Assembly: GCA_028095005.1 (NCBI GenBank)
Contig: CM051459.1
Span: forward strand, 197,633,902 to 197,697,901
Direction: 5' to 3'
From: Rhynchospora pubera
Taxonomy: Eukaryota > Streptophyta > Magnoliopsida > Poales > Cyperaceae
Length of the DNA: 64,000 bases
Positions within the stretch are counted from its first letter, which is position 1, and every line of letters starts with the position of its first letter. The position numbers and the translations under genes were made by a program. Under the pieces are notes generated by a model. It saw only the letters and a list, made by a program, of their open reading frames with translations. It was not told the origin of the DNA and did no database searches. Shown here in pieces: positions 43,070-54,669 of this stretch.

Positions 43070-44980
43070 TTCGGTGCTGGAGGGAAATTACAATGTTCCG
43101 GTCGGAAGCCGGACATTACCTGAACGCTCGCAAAGATTGCCGAGCGTCTATTGACTTTCCTTGGCTAAATGCCAAGCACTATGTCGCATTGACGCTTGAT
43201 CAGGAATCAAGCGAAGCTTCAACAGCTGGTCAGAGACTGAGTGTCAGAGGAACGCTCCCATGATCGAGAACCAACTGTTCATGACGTACCGGTCGGCAGC
43301 CGGACGTTACTTGAACGCTTAGCGTCATTTGAGTGACTCGTCTTGCCTAGATGTCAAGCATTACGTCACATTGAACGATTGGTCAGAGACTGAGCGTCAG
43401 AGGTACGCTCCTATGATCGAGAACCAATTGTCACCCGCACCTGAGGAAGCCGAGGGGCAGCTGACTTAGGTAGCACCCGCGCGCATAAGATTTTTGGACG
43501 CCCACAAACCCAAGGGTCTGGCGAAGGATAGTTTCAATGCTTCGGGTGAGAGCCGAACTGTTGAAACCTTGGATATTTCAGGTGACAGCTGAACTATCCG
43601 CTGAACGTTTGAATAGCAATCAGGGTTCCTTGCGAGGTTTCGAGTAACACTTGGACTATCTGCATGATATCTCGGCTGGCTACCAAGTATCATCAGAATA
43701 TTCTAAGGAGGATCGAACCGTCTGTTCAATACCCGTTTGGCGAACAAATGTCACTTTAACATCTGACTGGCATCCAGATGAAATTCGGACACTTCAGGTG
43801 GCAGCTGAACTGTCCATTGAACGGCCGACTAGCAATCAGATTCCTTTTAACATTTCGAATAACAGTCAGACTATTGTTTGATATCTCGGGTGGCTACCAG
43901 GTATCACCTCAATACTCTGAGTGAGGATCGAATTGTTACTTATCTGATTGGAGAGTGGACGTCACTTCAACGCTTCGAAGAATAATCGAGTCATCTGTCC
44001 GATAAGCTGGTTGGCTACCAGATATCACTTCAGAGTCTCAATTATGATCGAATCGGAAGGGAACATCTGACTGGCACCCAGATGTCACTTCTAAACGATT
44101 CGAATAGCAATCGGACCAATTGTTTGGTACCTTGGCTGGATACCAGGTATCACCTCAATACTCCGGATGGTAATCGAATTGGCACTTAACACTTGGCTGG
44201 CAACCAAGCGTCTTCGGTTCAGGTGGCAGCTGAATCGATTCCTAGATATTTGACTTGCGACCAGATGCACTGTCGACACCTCAAGCAACAATCGGATAAC
44301 CTGTGGGATATCTTGGCTGGATACCAGATGTCACCTCAGTATCTCGAATGATGGTTGAACCGTCTACTCAATGTCTGAATGGCAACCAAATGTCTCCTGA
44401 ACGCTCTGAACAACAATCGGATTATCTGTTTGATATTCCGGCTGGCTACCGGATATCACCTCAGTACTTCGGATGGAGATCGGAACGTCACTTAACGTCT
44501 GATTGGCAACCAGATGTCTTGACGATTCGAGTGACAGTCGAATCGTTTCCCTGATACCTTGGATGAAAACTAGATACCGCTTCAACGCTTCAAATGGCAA
44601 CTGGATCGTCTACTTGATATCATGGCTGGAAACCATGTATCAACGCAACGCTTCAAGTGACAAGAGAACCGTTTATTTGATATCTTGGCTGGAAACCGAG
44701 TGTCACCCCAAGGAAAAGAAACCGAACATTGCCAAATGTCACTTCAACGCTTCGGGAGCAAACCGAACCGTCACTTTGAACATCGCCAAATGTCACTTTT
44801 AACGGAAGCCACTCCGTCTATTGAACGTCTTGGTCAGGTACCAGATGTCACTTAACGCTCTATGCCCATTGAACGAGCGTCACCCCGCTTCCCGGGAAAG
44901 GTCAAGGGGCAACCGACTCGGGTCGCACCCGCGCGCATAAGATTTTAACGCCCATAAACCTAGGGGTCCGGCGTCTTTAA
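43070..44980. repeat. Degenerate tandem repeat array in the 7.8 kb element
   Basis: The phrase GGCTGG(C/A)TACCAG followed by TATCACCTCA recurs at about 43672, 43890, 44009, 44135, 44318, 44441, 44622 and 44685 with varied spacing (60-220 bp). A longer duplication brackets it: GCACCCGCGCGCATAAGATT occurs near 43473 and again near 44924. The short frames across it are not convincing genes. Confidence 0.75.
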
Positions 44981-45720
44981 CATCCACAAGCCCAGGGGCC
45001 TGATGTCAACTCCAAAAAAAAAAAGAAGAAAACAACCTCAAGCACCGCATCAACCAACTTTAACGATCTGATCAGGGATCAGATGTCACTTTCAGACAAC
45101 CTCGACAAAGATCAACAGGAAGTCTAAGAAACCCGCTTCGGGAAGTCCATGCCTTATAAATATAAAATTCATACCAGAAGAGCCTAAACCTTAATAAGGA
45201 GAACTCGAAAAACGAGAAGATTACAAATGTCCAGTGACGGCAGTCAACTGAAACCTCTACAAGCTAAGAACTCCAAAGACTGCTGTCCCCTGCAATCCAA
45301 AGTCCACAAAAAAAAATATAATAATATGATATATTAATATTGCATTATAGTAGTAATATTAATAAAAAAACAAAAAAAACAGAAAAATATATAAATGCAT
45401 GATAGGACCGATAATTGTATATTTACAATTCCCTAACAGCTCAAGACACACAATCCTTTGATTTTCCCGATCTAGAGGTGCTCCTGACCATGTCGGAGGT
45501 AATTAACAGTAGGGGATTGCGCCTACTGGAAAGAAAGGACCCCTTCAAATAATAAACCCTCGTGAGAACTCAAGACCGTACAGGTATCGCGCTTCGGGGT
45601 GGTATCGGTATCGGCCTCTTGAGGCTCGCGAGGGGTATCTGATCCGCATTCTTTTTTGCCCCTCAATCCGAGACCGGATTTTCCTCTGTTGATCCGAGGG
45701 CCGCGAAAAAGTGCGAGACA

Positions 45721-47345
45721 GTCATACTCCTAATATATCCTATTTTCGTGTATTTGGCTCCAAATGTTTTGTCCTTGATGAGTCTCCTAAAGTAACCAAG
45801 TTTGATGCCAAGTCTTTACCCGGTATTTTTGTTGGTTACTCAAACACAAGCAAAGCGTATAGAGTCTATTTGCCAAACTCAAAGGTAGTTATTGAGTCTA
45901 TTAATGTCAAATTTGATGAAAAATTCTTTGAGGAATCCAAGGAAGGTAATTCTATTGTAGGTACACAAGTGGAAGAAACTACACAAGAAATCGAGTTACA
46001 ACCTCAAGCACAACCACCGGTAATCATTGAGGAGCCTTTGAACCGGGTTGATGACATTTTGATAGGGGGAGAGACTCATGAGGAGGGTATCTTAGACACA
46101 ACTCAAAATGAAACGCCTCATGATGATCCTCAACCTCAACCGTCTCCCCAACCGGTTCATGAACCTCCCGAAGTGCTTAGAGAAGTTTCCTCTCATCCTC
46201 TTACTAATGTCATAGGTGACCCTAGGGAAGGTGTTAGGACTAGGTCTAGTTTGCACCAAACTATTGGTCATTGTGCCTTTGTTTCTCAACTTGAACCAAA
46301 ATCCTTCAAAGAGGCTAATGTTGACCCAAATTGGATTGTTGCCATGCAAGAAGAGTTGAACCAATTTGAAAGAAATCAAGTTTGGGAACTTGTACCCTTA
46401 CCAAAGGGTAAGCAAGTTATTGGTACCAAATGGGTCTATAGAAACAAGCTTAGTGAGGATGATATTGTGGTTAGAAACAAAGCTCGTTTGGTTGCACAAG
46501 GTTTCAAGCAACAAGAAGGTATTGATTTTGAGGAGACCTTTGCACCGGTTGCTCGTCTTGAATCCATTAGAATGCTCTTGGCTTATGCCGCTAACAAAGG
46601 CTTTACCCTATTCCAAATGGATGTCAAGAGTGCTTTTCTAAATTGTTGGATAGATGAGAAAGTTTATGTCCAACAACCATCCGGTTTTGTTGACCATTTC
46701 AATCCGGACCATGTGTATAAGCTTCACAAAGCTTTGTATGGTTTGAAGCAAGCTCCTAGAGCTTGGTATGATAGACTTTGTACCTTTCTTCTAGACAATG
46801 GTTTTAGTAGGGGCAAAATAGATACAACTCTTTTCACTAAGAAAAGAGATGACCATTTGCTACTTGTGCAAATTTATGTGGATGATATTATCTTTGGCTC
46901 CACTAATGCAACTCTTGCCCAAGAGTTTTCTTCTTTGATGAGTAGTGAATTTGAGATGAGCATGATGGGAGAACTCACCTTCTTCTTGGGGCTTCAAATC
47001 AAACAACTCAAAGATGGTATCTTTGTGAACCAAGTCAAATATGCCAAGGAATTAGTGAAGAAATTTGGTATTGAAGATAGCAAGAGTTTAGACACACCCA
47101 TGGGCAAAAGTGCGAATATCGATGCGGATGAGAAAGGCAAGCCTATGGACATAACTCTCTATCGGGGCATGATCGGTAGCCTACTCTATCTCACGGCTAG
47201 TAGGCCGGATATTATGTATGCCGTATGTCTATGTGCTAGGTACCAAGCCAATCCTAAGGAATCTCACCACAAAGCGGTAAAACGTATCTTGCGATACGTC
47301 AAGGGTACTCAAAACCTAGGTCTTTGGTATGGTAGACAAACCTAA
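45721..47345 (+). pseudogene. Outer Copia reverse transcriptase and first part of RNase H
   Basis: Continues pol after the 7.8 kb insertion: HTPNISYFRVFG, a variable linker, RT with WVYRNKLSEDD, KARLVAQGFKQQEG, MDVKSAFLN and YVDDIIFGS, and the RPDIMYAV region. It ends at TAA (47343-47345), after which the same frame goes on at once, so this is a single nonsense change near the RNase H start. The nine codons before 45721 in the same frame belong to the insertion. Confidence 0.92.
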
Positions 47346-47351
47346 CTAGAC

Positions 47352-47822
47352 TTGTTAGGTTATACCGATGCCGATTTTGCCGGTGACCGTATGGACCGCA
47401 AAAGTACTAGTGGAACTTGCCAATTTCTTGGTGGTTCACTTGTATCTTGGTCTAGTCGCAACCAAACTTCGGTTGCTCTCTCCACCGCGGAAGCGGAATA
47501 TGTAGCGGCCGGTAGTTGTTGTACTCAACTTCTTTGGATGATGCAAACCCTTAGGGATTTTGAGTTAGATTTCCAAAAGGTACCAATCTTGTGTGACAAT
47601 ACTAGTGCCATCCTTATATCCAAAAATCCGGTATTGCACTCTAGAACCAAGCACATAGAGATACGACATCATTTTATCCGTGATCATGTTGAGAAAAGTG
47701 ATGTGGAATTGGTCTACATCGACACGAAGGAGCAAATTGCCGATATTTTCACCAAACCTCTTCCAACACAACAACATCTTGAATTTAGGTTCAAGCTCGG
47801 TATGCTTGAACTCAAAGATTAA
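47352..47822 (+). pseudogene. Outer Copia RNase H, 3' part
   Basis: Same frame as the RT part, separated only by the TAA at 47343-47345. Contains DADFAGD, STAEAEYVA, CDNTSAI, TKHIEIRHHFIRD and the closing ADIFTKPLP typical of Copia RNase H. Stop at 47822. Three purine-rich GGGGGAG tracts follow (about 47986, 48049 and 48137) before the 3' LTR. Confidence 0.92.
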
Positions 47823-48132
47823 TTTATGCATATCATGTTTGTGCTAAATGGCTTTGATTTTCTTTATGATAATTAGCTTTTTTTTAATATGCATGCATGG
47901 TCTATAATTGTTAGTCTTTGCCTTTGTTACACCTTGTTAGATCCCCCTAATCACACAAACTTAGTTGCCAAATTCTTTTCGGAAGGGGGAGGATCTTTAT
48001 GGTTTTTAATCAAGGGCGTTTTGGGTATTCTTTTCCCTATTTGCAAAAAGGGGGAGAATTAGGTAATTTGTGGTATTCCGCCTTGTTGTATCAAGTCCCA
48101 AATTTACCTTAGGTGTTGTTTTGCAACTCGGC

Positions 48133-48144
48133 AAAAGGGGGAGA
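48133..48144 (+). promoter_or_regulatory. Polypurine tract of the outer Copia
   Basis: AAAAGGGGGAGA one base before the 3' LTR. Similar tracts lie at about 47986 and 48046. Confidence 0.9.
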
Positions 48145-48145
48145 T

Positions 48146-49457
48146 TGTTGGTTAAACATTTTCTCTTGATTTGCTGATTTGCAAAAACAACACCGAAACC
48201 CTTAAACTAACATCTCTTTTTAATGCTTTATAGCTAGATTTTTTGAAGAATGGATTAAAGCAAGTGTGGCGCATAGTTTGGAGCTTCAAGAGATTGCTTT
48301 GGACTAGTTAGAATCCTTAGTTAAGGTTTAATTAAACTCTAAACTAATCTCAATCAATTTGCTGGTAAAATGCTCAGCTGTTCTGTCCGCGTCATACAAC
48401 GCTGGAAAGCGTTGTGCAACGCCAACGTTGTGCGACGCCCTACAGCGTTACACAACGTTAGTCTGAGTCATGCACCTAAACTTCGCTCAGACATCGCTCA
48501 GTTGTTCTGTCCGCGTGATACAACGCTGAAAAGCGTTGTGCAACGGCCCTCGTTGTGTAACGACTATCAGCGTCGTATGACGTTCTGACAATATTGTTTG
48601 AGTTTGTCAGTTCTGCCTTGATTCTTTTCTTGACTTCGTTGTGCAACGTTACCAAGCGTTACACAACGCTCTGACAAGTTCCAACGGAACTGTCGAGCTT
48701 CTGCTTTGGATTTTTGCTGAAGCGTTGTGCAACGGTATACAACGTTACACAACGCTCTGACAACTCACAACGTTATTGTCTGTGACCGTTTGATTTTTCA
48801 ACGGCTATTTCTGCGTTGTACAATGCCATATAGCGTTGTATAACGGTAGAGTCTGTTTTGACTGGTTTTTGGAGCTGTTGGCGTCCTCTATATATATGGG
48901 GCCTCTTGGAAATGTTTAGCAACTTTTGAAACCTTTGAAATTCCTCCCTTTTGAGCTCCAACCAGTTAGACATTACTCTCTCTTGTGTTTGAGCATTAAT
49001 TTAGCAAAATCATTGAGATTAGAGTGTGCAAACCAATCCACTAGTGTTAATTGCTAGATTTGTTGAGTGATTTGGTTAGAGCCTCAATCCCTTGAGTGTT
49101 TGAGCTTGTTTAATTGAGTTAGGCCAATCCACCTTGAGAGTGATTGTAACAAGGTGATTTGGTTCGAATTTGTAGTCCCGTTCGTTGTGGAATTGAACGG
49201 AGCGCGCCCATTTCGAGGTTGCGGAACTCCCGGAGATGTACGACTAAGGCTAGCACTTCCTAGCGGGTCGGAACTCCGTAATATATCGCGTGTCACTTCT
49301 TTTCTTCTCTCTTTACTTTCCTTGCATTGTGAATTGCTTGTGTCTTGTTGTTTTTGTTAGACCAAGTTTGAATTGAACCAAATATTGAACATACCGGTTT
49401 AGAACTTTGCTTTTGTGCCTATTCACCCCCCTCTAGGCCTTTAAATTAGGGACAACA
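48146..49457 (+). repeat. 3' LTR of the outer Copia element
   Basis: 1312 bp, near-identical to 28005-29315 with about twenty substitutions and one single-base indel seen by eye. It follows the polypurine tract directly and is flanked by AATAT. Confidence 0.95.
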
Positions 49458-49462
49458 AATAT

Positions 49463-52400
49463 ATTAAAACAGAATCCCTTTCAGAAAACCTTAAATTCAA
49501 CTCACATGTAAATTAGACTAAATTCCAATTGAGGGCTAATTAGAGATCGTTAGTTGAGTGTTTCTTAGTCTTTGTTTTTCTAAAGTCTAGTCTTCTTTGT
49601 TTGGTCAGGTGACCAGCAGGGCTACTCAGACTTTGTAGAGGACGGTTTCACTGACTTTGAGGGTGGTGGCACCGAGCAGGTTTTCACTAACCCTCCAGCT
49701 GAGTAGCAGTTCTACATCCGACTTTTCAGGTGTGTGGAAACCTTGGACTTTGTTTAAACTTTAGATTAAGGATTAGATCATTAACTTTATGTGTGCATAA
49801 AATATCATTAACATTAAGTAAACAGTTAAGCAAATGTCATTAACTAAAGACTAGCTTGGCATTTATAGGATAAAGCATTTATATTAATAATGTGATTAAT
49901 AAACTTCAAAGTGCTCTTAATCAACACTTTCATCTGGTATGGTACAAGATAGTGAGACCGAGTGGGAAAAGAGCATTTTGCACACGATTTCCATTATCGG
50001 GAGCTGGCATCCCGACTGAATGCCGATGGACTCCTTATGATAGCGATCTCGAGCAACGCATTTCCGATGATCACTCTGCAGACAGACTTTCAGGCGGTGA
50101 TGTGGTCACTTAGTAGTTATTTATTATTGTTAGGATTTTGTTTGTCTTCTCGCTTGTTTCGATCGAATTCTCTTAGGGTTGCTTGCTAGTATTAGACTAC
50201 CTCTCGATCTCCCACGTCAGGAGCACGGTACTGCGTCTTTCTGCCCACACCTCGACGGGGATGATGGGATTGGAGATGGCCTTCGGGGCTTAGGCAGATC
50301 TAGGCAGGACCCATGATATGTTAGTTTATGTGAGATGTGATTATGGATTTTGTTACGATTATATTTGACTACTAAGTGAGAGTACTTAATTCTCGTATTA
50401 TTATTATTATTATTTGTAACTTTGTATATTAATATTTTTCTTTATTGGGCACGTCATGTTTGGTAGATTACTTTTATCATTACACCTAAATCACATTTAC
50501 CTCTTGCATCAATTATAGAATTTTAAAAATGTTTAAGTATGGTTTAGTTCTAACTTCAGTTTAACCATAATCTTTGGTTATCATGTTATTGCACTGAGCA
50601 TTCGCGTACTCAGCCCACATTTTGTTTGTGGAGCAAGTTCAAGTTTGATAGACTGTGGAGACGGTGTTTTATCTGAAGATCAAACCAAGCTGGACTAGTC
50701 ACATTTACTTTTGATATATTTTGTTTGCAATAACAATTTTGACCTATAAATTTGTGTAAATATTCTTTCAGCCTTGTTTTGTATGAACAAACCAACTTAC
50801 TATTTTTTTATGTGATGTGTATTTCTGTGATTACTTGTTATGATACGACAATACTTAGCCTTTTGTGTGCATAATAAAATATGTAAACGTGGCAGGGGTT
50901 GTCCTCCCTGACGCAGATTTGGTTCGAAATGAGACAGTTCCTGTAGTAAAATATTGCCACGAAGTCAGGAGCCACTGGAAATGAAGAAGCCAGTGAATAA
51001 ATGAAGATGACGATTAGTGCTAAGAATAAGTTGATTGTACAACTGCACAACATACCATCATAGCTTAGACATACAAGACGATAGTCTGATATTCAAAACT
51101 GAACATAGCTGGAGTATACAAACATTGATTAACTGCTTACAATTTGTACCAACTTAATTTGATGCTGGACATAAAAGCACATACCAGCATTGAATAAATG
51201 CTTAAATAGAAATAAAATAACCAATTCATCTTCATTTGTTCTAATCTCACGGTTGGAAATAACCGAGACAATTGAACACCAACTCATGCATATGCTCAAA
51301 CACCATAATACTAAATTTACATTTGCCAAAAAAAAAAAGGACTAATAATAATACTAAAATCACAAGCAAAACTAGGTCAGAACATACAGTGAACACATCT
51401 AACATATGATGAGCTTCTATTTTACAACTACTGGTGGCAACAATCTCAGTAGAGACCCTAATAATTTAGGGTTCTGTACCAGTGAAAGTTGATATCATAA
51501 TTGCAAAAACTATATCCTTGATGAGATTTGCCGCTACATGCTCATTGTTCCTCATGCTATAAATTAGTAATTAAAACTAAAGGATTGACAATTTGACATA
51601 GAAGCATATATTCATGCTATTCAAACAAATGCCACTGAATGGTTATCTCAATTACTGAGCATTCCTTTTTGAATGGGAAGTTTGTGGGCTTTGAGTGGCA
51701 AATCGATTGTTATAACTTTTAACAATGGGCAATTATTCTTACTTTCAATTTAGTTCAGGTGCATACAATTGGGAATGTCAACAAATCAGACTCAAACAAC
51801 AGATATCAATTTACCTTGCTAAAAGCAACAAAATCCAAATATGTCAACAATTCCAAAACTAGGCAAATTCGAAATTGGAAACGAAATTAAACAAATTAAA
51901 TAGCTCAGCCTGTCTAAAAAGGAAGTTCGAGGTGTTGATCAGCAGAGGAAGGCGGAGGTGTTGACCGAGGAGAGGTGGAGGTGTTGATCGGGGTCGCTTT
52001 GAGTGGAGGCAGAGGCAAATGTATCTATACTGGTGATCTGAGAGAAGAGGGAGGTGCCTTGGAATGAGCAAAATTAGCAAACTTTGGGTTTTCTCTTTGC
52101 GATGGAGAGAACAGTAAAAGTATGGTTAATTGGCCTAGGTGCAGATCTAGGGTTTCGAGATGAAATGAGGCGAAGGCGGAGGAGGAGGTGCTTTGAGATG
52201 AGGTGGAGAGAGGTGCCAACCTTGGGTGCGATCAATTTCGGCGATTCAATTTTGCAAACGGAGAGGACAATACGGAGGCGCAGACCTTCTGAGGTTGGTA
52301 GAGGGCCAACTTTTGATCCGAGCCGTTCGATCTAATCTCGACGGTTAAGATTTTTCGGGCCTATCAATCTAAGTTACATGTACGAGGCTCCATTAACCGT

Positions 52401-53879
52401 TGAGATTAGATCTAACGGTCTAAATCAGAAGTTGTCACTCTACCAATCTTAAAAGGTGGGTAAGGGATGTGATTCAGGTGCAGAGGTGTAAATGGCGAAA
52501 GCAACGAAAAAGCGTAGAAAATGACGGAGAGTTCTGAAACTCAGTGCCTCAATCAGATCCGCTTATCTAAATCACAACACGTATTTTGAAGCCGATCCAA
52601 CAGTAGAAAAATCCTGTGCATAAGGTCCATATGCACATTAGACTATGCTCTAGAATTTCAAAACTAAGGGCAAGGAAAAGAACGGGAAGGAAAGGTAAGT
52701 ACAAGAAGTGTAAGGAAATGAAAGACACTCATGATGCCTTGCTCCAGGATTCAAAAAACATTTTAGAAGTTAAAAGCTTTAACCTTCTTTTTAATATGCA
52801 AAAGTACAATGTTACCCTTACCGGTATATCTCTATTTTGCATAAACATAAGGCAGAATGCAACAATGTGAGAGAGAAATATGCGCTTACTTTCTAAAAGA
52901 GTTGCAACACCGTCAAATCTATCCAGGTGCTTTGGTAGCAAAAATCCTTTTATTATTATTTTTTTAGGCTAATTTATAATCACGCTTATAACCCAAAGCA
53001 AAACCCAACATACCAGCCTTTGTAAATATTTTTCTTTATTTAATAAAATTCTGTAGGCGTAGATTTACCACCCTACCCTCAAAAAAAAAAAAAAAAAACC
53101 CAACATACCAGCCAAAAAAGGCATCTAAAAATCCAAAGTCTGGTCCTCAATTGCCTTTACCAGCAAGTACAGCAAATTGCAATCTCAAGTAAAGTAACTG
53201 CCATATCTGGAGTTGTCTGGTTTTGAAAAAAAAGAATAAATAAAATTGGAAAATAAAATAAACTACATATCAAGATGTAAAGTAAGGAACAAATACAAGC
53301 TGAATTGTCTCAAGAAAGGCAGGGAACAACGAATTCTAAAAAAATATTCAAGGTGAATTAAACCATATATCAATGCGCACAAAACGGGAAGAAAAAACTG
53401 AAATCCAATTGTCAAATTCCATATAAACAGAAAATATAACAGTAGGATTAGGAAAGCTTACAGGAAATCCTTCAATGCGCACAAATTGGAAACCACTAGT
53501 TTTGTTTCTTTTTTTTTTATGCAGCGCAAATAAATTGTTCCAGGGATATGGTCCCCAAATAAATAGATTTTCTAAGATAAAATTGCTAGTTTGGCGGGAG
53601 TTCACCAACAATTAGGAGGGAAACAATGAATTTGTAGGGTATGTTGTCAGAGAAAGAAATTTGTAAGGACATTATCGGTAGAAAAGTTTGTTTCGCTAGT
53701 GCCTTCTCGTTACACCCCAAAATCGGGGGTAATCGATATTTGCCATGAACTAGGTTTTAAGACTCTCTCGTTTTCTTCCGTTTCCGTCAGTTCACCCAGC
53801 AACCCCTCTTGGAGTAAGGTATTTCAATTACGCTATCTTTCCTTAGCTCCAGTTCACTCTTTCTGGAGCACAGCCTTAG
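49463..53879. other. No conventional gene; possible old LTR and scattered repeats
   Basis: 49609-49706 reads as an exon-like stretch (GDQQGYSDFVEDGFTDFEGG, stop TAG at 49704) after a TTGGTCAG acceptor; it may be the end of a gene or LTR-borne sequence. 50380-50960 has LTR-like style. 51890-52335 is GC-richer and could be an untranslated leader, but I find no coding frame. A fold-back lies at 52294-52447. Nothing else is supported. Confidence 0.4.
52294..52447. mobile_element. Fold-back MITE, family B1
   Basis: Arms start TTGGTAGAG and end CTCTACCAA. The inner arms GATCTAATCTCGACGGTTAA / TTAACCGTTGAGATTAGATC and the loop CGGGCCTATCAATC match the element at 7859-8061. No target duplication could be defined. 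Confidence 0.75.
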
Positions 53880-53983
53880 TGTACTATAGTCTCTAATAGA
53901 GGTGGCTTAATTAAGGTTTAGCGGAAGCAATTAAGGTTCTAGACCAGTTTGATATGAATATCCTAACACAATTCAATTAGTAC
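53880..53983 (-). repeat. LTR remnant, distal piece, split by CACTA
   Basis: Shows patchy similarity, in reverse orientation, to the end of the outer Copia LTR (GGTTCTAGACCAGTTTGATA against GTTCTAAACCGGTATGTTCA). It joins in the right order to 59353 onwards across the CACTA element. Boundary at 53880 is approximate. Confidence 0.45.
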
Positions 53984-54154
53984 CACTACAACAACAATGG
54001 TCTATAGATAGACGTGATTCTCTTCCAATATGCTTAAAAAACTCTATCTAAATTTTCTTACAAGACTTACTATTGTCATGCACAACTCGGTGTTGCTATA
54101 GTCTATTGCATGACTTATTTAGTGTGTTGGTAAAGATAAAATATAGTCTTGCAA

Positions 54155-54283
54155 AATAAATTTCATACTACACTTATTTATTTCAACAATAGCATGATAA
54201 AAAAGTCTATCAAAAATATATTCTAACTACACTTATTTATATCAACAATAGCATGATGAAAAAAGTCTATCAAAGATAAATCA
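54155..54283. repeat. CACTA subterminal direct repeats
   Basis: Two copies of about 64 bp, each with CTACACTTATTTAT, CAACAATAGCATGAT and AAAAAGTCTATCAAA. Such subterminal repeats are the binding sites of the transposition proteins in characterised CACTA elements. Confidence 0.75.
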
Positions 54284-54669
54284 AGACTAATTCCTTGCTA
54301 CACACTTGCTAAATGATTAGCATGACCGAATGATCTTGCGATTTGTTTTTTTTTTGTTTAATAATTAAATTAGAATACAATAATTAATTAAATATTGACA
54401 TTTCTTGCAAGACAAAATATGACCATTTAGAAAGACATTTAACGTCTATCTAAATGATAACAAATAATTTAATAAATAATTAAATATTATTACTATTATA
54501 CACGTAATACAAAGAATCATATCATTGCAACCATTATGAATTTATTAATAATCAAAATCAATTTATAATAAACATAAACGTGATGTTAAGTCATTTGCAA
54601 CAAACACCATAATAATCAAACTAAAGAAACTACAATCATCTATATCTTAAAATACAAAAAAAAAAAATC

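Larger units (their letters stand above)
37904..45720. mobile_element. 7.8 kb TG...CA insertion without coding capacity (giant solo LTR or non-autonomous LTR element)
   Basis: Starts TGTTGAACCC, ends GCGAGACA, and is flanked by GTCAT on both sides. TG...CA ends with a 5-bp duplication show insertion by a retroviral-type integrase. I find no direct repeat of the first or last few hundred bases inside, no primer site or polypurine tract next to an end, and no coding frame. It carries a TATA box near 39632 followed by AATAAA-like signals near 39976, and internal tandem repeats (42546-42830, 43070-44980). A single very long LTR fits best. A LARD-type element with diverged LTRs is the alternative. 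Confidence 0.7.
28005..49457 (+). mobile_element. Outer Ty1/Copia retrotransposon, carrying nested insertions
   Basis: Direct LTRs at 28005-29315 and 48146-49457 with TG...CA ends. AATAT lies on both sides (28000-28004 and 49458-49462). Primer site TGGTATCAGAGC at 29319-29330; polypurine tract AAAAGGGGGAGA at 48133-48144. Coding order gag, protease, integrase, RT, RNase H is Copia. Without the two insertions it would be about 8.7 kb. About twenty differences are visible between the LTRs, mostly transitions, so it is older than the Copia inside it. It can no longer move by itself: two insertions, gag/pol frame changes and one nonsense codon in RNase H. Confidence 0.96.

Noticed and set aside
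49609..49706. Terminal exon of a host gene
   Set aside because: A good acceptor and 32 open codons, but no upstream exon; the outer Copia separates it from any partner, and LTR-like DNA surrounds it. Kept only as a note.
52084..52335. 84-codon Arg-rich frame
   Set aside because: Runs into the inverted arm of the fold-back at 52294; low-complexity AGG/CGG codons; no support.
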